Assembly (NCBI GenBank): GCA_028716365.1
Contig: JAQUPZ010000006.1
Span: 62,001 to 126,000, forward strand
Source: Kiritimatiellia bacterium
GTDB lineage: Bacteria; Verrucomicrobiota; Kiritimatiellia; UBA8416; YA12-FULL-48-11
Length of the DNA: 64,000 nt
Direction: 5' to 3'
In this document: positions 61,448-64,000 of the stretch, piece after piece
Numbering within the stretch: the stretch's first letter is position 1
How the letters are laid out: each line of letters starts with the position of its first letter
Made by a program: the position numbers and the translations under genes
The notes under the pieces: model-generated
Told to the model about the DNA's origin: nothing
What the model saw: the letters and a program-made list of their open reading frames with translations, nothing else
Databases searched by the model: none

Positions 61448-62704
61448 ATGGAACCGTATGTCATGCATCTTGTCACGTCGCTGAATTATGGTGGTTTGGA
61501 GACTATTGTTGTTGATCTTGCGGAAATGCTAAACAGAAAAAATCTTGGCGGTTGTACCATTTATTGTCTCGATGTGCCGAAAGAACTTGCTAAGGAAGTC
61601 AACATTTGTCCAGTTGAATATTTAAGCGCTGATCGATCAAAATTTCCATGGGATGTTGACGCAGTCAGGAAACTCAGACAGCAATTATTGGTTAGTAATT
61701 CAAAATTACCGGATAAGCAAAAAACAGAAGGAAAAAATCAGACAAGCAATATATCAAAGTCTGTCATACTCCACGCCCACAATATGGCGGCATGGCAGTA
61801 TGCAGTGCTGGCCTCCTTTGGTACCGGTGTGAAAGTGGTTTACACACAACATGGCGCAAATATTCATAACCGCGGATTAAAGAACAGATTAAGGAGTATT
61901 GTTTTGTCATGGTTTACAGACAGGATTGTTGCAGTCTCCACGGATACCGCAGGAGCCATGGTAAAAGAACAGGGCATTCCACGACGTAGAATTAAAATCA
62001 TTAAAAATGGAATTGATATCGAAAGATTCAGTGAACGGGAACCACGGATAAACACAGATAAACACGGATGGAAGAAAAATCTCGGTATTCCGGAAGATTC
62101 ATTGATCATAGGTTCTGTCGGGCGGCTTGATCATGTAAAAGGGTATGATGTGTTAATTTCAGCGTTTGCAACGTTGGTAAAAAGGCGTGATGCGGGTTAC
62201 AGGTCGCAAGTTACAGGAGATGAATCTGACGCTCCTTCCATACCACCGACTAACCGACCCACCGACTCTCCGTTTCTTCTTCTGGTCGGCGATGGGCCTG
62301 AATATGATAACTTAAAGCGACAGGCAAAGGAGTTGAACATTGACAAACAAGTAATCTTTGCGGGTTGTCAGAAAAGTGTACGAGAATATCTTCGGCTTAT
62401 GGATGTTTTTGTGCTTCCCTCAAGAAGCGAGGGGATTTCGATTGCATTACTGGAAGCATGTGCATGTGGTCTGCCTGTCGTGGTTACTGATGTCGGTGGA
62501 AATACTGAAGTGATTGAAGATGACAAGACAGGTGTTGTTGTTGCTTCTGATGATATAAATGCACTTGGTGCAGCTATAAGTCGGTTATACACGGATGAGT
62601 CTTTGCGACGGAGAATGGGGGAAGCAGCGTGTAAGCATATCGGCGACAGATTCTCGTTGGATGCGACATTGGCTGAATACAAAACTATTTACTCAGGTAT
62701 ATGA
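61448..62704 (+). CDS. Family 4 glycosyltransferase with in-frame repeat insertions
   Basis: A 418-residue GT-B enzyme: VMHLVTSLNYGGLETIVVDL at the start, ILHAHNMAAWQYAVLASFGT, VVYTQHGANIHNRGLKNRLR, IKIIKNGIDIERFSE, LIIGSVGRLDHVKGYDVLIS, LLLVGDGPEYDNLKRQAKEL and SRSEGISIALLEACACGLPV with the E-x7-E pair. Three loops are longer than is usual: about 82-105 (SNSKLPDKQKTEGKNQ), 199-208 (PRINTDKHGW) and 249-277 (GYRSQVTGDESDAPSIPPTN and on). The last two are written by short tandem DNA repeats. Start ATG 61448; the frame opens at TTG 61430. The stop overlaps the next gene (ATGA). Confidence 0.92.
   Translation: MEPYVMHLVTSLNYGGLETIVVDLAEMLNRKNLGGCTIYCLDVPKELAKEVNICPVEYLSADRSKFPWDVDAVRKLRQQLLVSNSKLPDKQKTEGKNQTSNISKSVILHAHNMAAWQYAVLASFGTGVKVVYTQHGANIHNRGLKNRLRSIVLSWFTDRIVAVSTDTAGAMVKEQGIPRRRIKIIKNGIDIERFSEREPRINTDKHGWKKNLGIPEDSLIIGSVGRLDHVKGYDVLISAFATLVKRRDAGYRSQVTGDESDAPSIPPTNRPTDSPFLLLVGDGPEYDNLKRQAKELNIDKQVIFAGCQKSVREYLRLMDVFVLPSRSEGISIALLEACACGLPVVVTDVGGNTEVIEDDKTGVVVASDDINALGAAISRLYTDESLRRRMGEAACKHIGDRFSLDATLAEYKTIYSGI
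62042..62071 (+). repeat. Period-10 array (ACACGGATAA family) in frame in a glycosyltransferase
   Basis: Three 10-base units, CACGGATAAA, CACAGATAAA, CACGGATGGA, translated PRINTDKHGW. Two units contain TAA out of frame; the third reads GGATGG, which leaves exactly one open frame. The phase is the same as at 41064-41093. Confidence 0.8.
62195..62217 (+). repeat. Period-7 array (GGTTACA/GGTCGCA) in frame
   Basis: Units GGTTACA, GGTCGCA, AGTTACA in tandem, translated GYRSQVT. The same string TACAGGTCGCA ends the exosortase gene at 34185-34195. No stop codon in any + frame. Confidence 0.7.
62243..62272 (+). repeat. Period-8 array (CCACCGAC) in frame
   Basis: Units CCACCGAC, TAACCGAC, CCACCGAC, TCTCCG, translated PPTNRPTDSP. 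It lies 25 bases after the period-7 array, just before the conserved LLLVGDGP strand. Confidence 0.72.
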
Positions 62705-64000
62705 CACTGATTACCATTTCTAATCTCTTTCCACGGCCTGATCAGCCGCAGAGAGGGCTGTTCAATGCTGAGTTGTTTGAGGCGATGGCAGATGTATTGA
62801 GAATTCAGGATTCAGGATCCTGTGTACAGAATGTATGCCTGGTACCTGAGTGGCGGATATGGAAATGGCCGAAGATCATGAGATGGAATAAACAGTATTC
62901 AGAATCCGGTATTCAGATTTCAGAATTCAATATCCAAACAATCTATTGTCCGGTTTTTTATCTGCCGCTGATAGGGCGTAATTTGAGTTGGTGGTTTTAT
63001 GGATTGTCACTCGCCAAACTGGTAAACAAAACGGAAGGTTATAATGCCGTGTTTTCAACCTGGCTCTATCCGGACGGAGTTACGGCAACGAGATTTGCGG
63101 TGGAAGTCGGTTTGCCAGCATGGATTATGGTACAGGGGAGTGATACTTTCCATTTAGAGAATCCAATACGCAGGAAGATGATACTGAAAGCGTGTTCGAA
63201 AGCGAAGGGTATAATCTGTGTATGTAAAGCGCTTGCTGATCGAATAATCGATGCGGGTGTTGATGTCGTAAAAGTGCATGTTGTGCCAAATGGACTGGAT
63301 AGCAAATTGTTCAAATACAGGGGAAAGGAAGAAGTTTACAAAGAGTTACAGGCAGTAGTTCAGCATTCAGCATTCAGCATTCAACATTCAAAAATCATTC
63401 TCTTTGTCAGTAACCTTGTCCCGGTCAAAGGTCCGGATATCATGTTGAAAATATGGGCAACTTTGGTGACCAGAAGTCGGAAATCAGAAGTCAGCAATCA
63501 GAACTTACAATTAATGATAATCGGAGACGGAAATCTGCGTAAGAAATTAGAGAAACAGGTAATAGAATTGGGAGTGTCGAACTCTGTTATCTTCCTTGGA
63601 AACAGACCACATGAAGAAGTGGCACTATGGATGAATGCAGTTGATTGCCTGTGTTTACCAAGCAGGACCGAAGGGATGCCAAATGTGGTGATTGAGGCGT
63701 TGGCATCCGGCTTGCCGGTTGTGGCGACGGATGTCGGAGGGGTATCGGAGCTTTTGAAGAATGAACCTGGTGCGCGAATTGTTCCTATCGCAGAAATCAG
63801 AAATCAGAAATCAGAGGTCGGCGGTCCGTCTTCAGGGTCCAATAATGGTGATGTAATCGCACGATTTGCAAAGTATATTTCTGAGATTTTTCGTGAAGAT
63901 GTCGATCGAAAGGCGATGGCGGAGAGAAACAAAGGCAGATTTTCGTGGAAGAAACAGGCTGAGACCATTCTTGGCCTGATGAATGGTGTCAAGGTTGTAG
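62701..64000 (+). CDS. Family 4 glycosyltransferase rich in in-frame repeats (runs off the right edge)
   Basis: ATG at 62701 overlaps the previous stop (ATGA). At least 433 codons are open to the window end. Core parts are ITISNLFPRPDQPQRGLFNA, WIMVQGSDTFHLENPIRRKM, VHVVPNGLDSKLF, IILFVSNLVPVKGPDIMLKI, LMIIGDGNLRKKLEKQVIEL, VIFLGNRPHEEVALWMNAVD and SRTEGMPNVVIEALASGLPV. Five stretches are DNA-repeat-encoded loops: RIQDSGS, QYSESGIQISEFNIQ, QHSAFSIQHSK, RSRKSEVSNQN and EIRNQKSEVGGPSSGS. All keep the frame. The reading frame should end soon after the edge, as the last residues (ILGLMNGVKVV) lie past the usual GT4 C-terminal helix. Confidence 0.9.
   Translation, partial: MTLITISNLFPRPDQPQRGLFNAELFEAMADVLRIQDSGSCVQNVCLVPEWRIWKWPKIMRWNKQYSESGIQISEFNIQTIYCPVFYLPLIGRNLSWWFYGLSLAKLVNKTEGYNAVFSTWLYPDGVTATRFAVEVGLPAWIMVQGSDTFHLENPIRRKMILKACSKAKGIICVCKALADRIIDAGVDVVKVHVVPNGLDSKLFKYRGKEEVYKELQAVVQHSAFSIQHSKIILFVSNLVPVKGPDIMLKIWATLVTRSRKSEVSNQNLQLMIIGDGNLRKKLEKQVIELGVSNSVIFLGNRPHEEVALWMNAVDCLCLPSRTEGMPNVVIEALASGLPVVATDVGGVSELLKNEPGARIVPIAEIRNQKSEVGGPSSGSNNGDVIARFAKYISEIFREDVDRKAMAERNKGRFSWKKQAETILGLMNGVKVV
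62801..62820 (+). repeat. Period-7 array (AATTCAG/GATTCAG) in frame
   Basis: GAATTCAGGATTCAGGATCC holds nearly three heptamers, translated IQDSGS in the N-terminal domain of the last glycosyltransferase. Confidence 0.6.
62895..62936 (+). repeat. Period-7 array (TATTCAG/ATTTCAG) in frame
   Basis: Six degenerate heptamers from TATTCAG through AATCCGG, TATTCAG, ATTTCAG, AATTCAA to TATCC, translated QYSESGIQISEFNIQ. The reverse strand would carry TGA stops. Confidence 0.7.
63359..63393 (+). repeat. Period-7 array (TTCAGCA), five units, in frame
   Basis: Three perfect TTCAGCA units followed by TTCAACA and TTCAAAA, 35 bases, translated QHSAFSIQHSK. It lies just before the first strand of the donor-binding domain (IILFVSNLVPVKG). 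Confidence 0.85.
63472..63506 (+). repeat. Period-7 array (AGAAGTC/AGAAATC) in frame
   Basis: AGAAGTC, GGAAATC, AGAAGTC, AGCAATC, AGAACTT: five heptamers translated RSRKSEVSNQN, placed just before the conserved LMIIGDGN strand. Confidence 0.8.
63792..63833 (+). repeat. Period-7 array (AGAAATC) in frame
   Basis: Three perfect AGAAATC units followed by AGAGGTC, GGCGGTC and CGTCTTC, translated EIRNQKSEVGGPSS. Same family as 63472-63506. It lies in the C-terminal part of the donor domain. Confidence 0.83.

Noticed and set aside
63359..63833. CRISPR-like array of short repeats
   Set aside because: The units are 7 bases with no spacers, lie in frame inside a glycosyltransferase gene, and no cas gene is present in the window.
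1..64000. tRNA, rRNA, integrase, transposase or phage genes
   Set aside because: None could be recognised on either strand; the repeats found have no associated transposase in the window.

Overview
The window looks like about 64 kb of chromosome from an uncultured Gram-negative bacterium of roughly mid GC. An outer membrane is implied by a Wza-type exporter (34325-35377), a DUF481 beta-barrel (3016-3804) and a second barrel protein (28686-30137). A Tat-exported sugar isomerase-like protein, a prenyltransferase-repeat protein, a eukaryote-type hexokinase and an exosortase polysaccharide locus fit the PVC group (Lentisphaerota, Kiritimatiellota, Verrucomicrobiota) or Omnitrophota. This placement is an inference from gene content; no rRNA or tRNA is visible.

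Layout. 1-26 kb is ordinary chromosome with mixed strands: a HEAT-like fragment, a Tat-exported isomerase-like protein, envelope proteins, a putrescine-forming pair (aguA, aguB) beside an unassigned radical SAM gene, a PAS histidine kinase and a PAS-LuxR regulator, an MsrB-MsrA fusion, a NodIJ-like ABC exporter, a YjbQ/HD pair, a glycosidase lipoprotein, Tex, a duplicated-domain membrane protein, hexokinase, two coupled alpha/beta hydrolases, another radical SAM protein and pyrE.

27-41.6 kb is an exosortase/exopolysaccharide locus on the + strand: a lipid-linked-sugar type glycosyltransferase, an outer-membrane barrel, a 1339-residue exosortase-TPR fusion, Wza, a Wzc-type tyrosine kinase, a phosphoglycosyl transferase, a Wzy/ligase-type membrane protein and an EpsI-like protein. 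41.9-64 kb begins with a GbsR/MarR-type regulator and a Wzm ABC permease that has no partner ATPase in view. About eighteen glycosyltransferases, methyltransferases, acyltransferases, an aminotransferase and a B12-type radical SAM enzyme follow, mostly with overlapping or near-overlapping ends. Together these would build, modify, polymerise and export a surface glycan, while the exosortase would process surface proteins encoded elsewhere.

The most unusual feature is a collection of short degenerate tandem arrays. Each family has its own period (7, 8, 9 or 10 nt). They lie in gaps and, strikingly, in frame inside surface-glycan genes (40660-41592, 61448-62704, 62701-64000), where they appear to lengthen enzyme loops. 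Nearly all those in coding sequence lie in an orientation with no stop codon in any frame. The locus also holds a decayed glycosyltransferase (59547-60222), a truncated radical SAM leader (49583-49696) and an exosortase whose expected conserved Arg reads as Cys.
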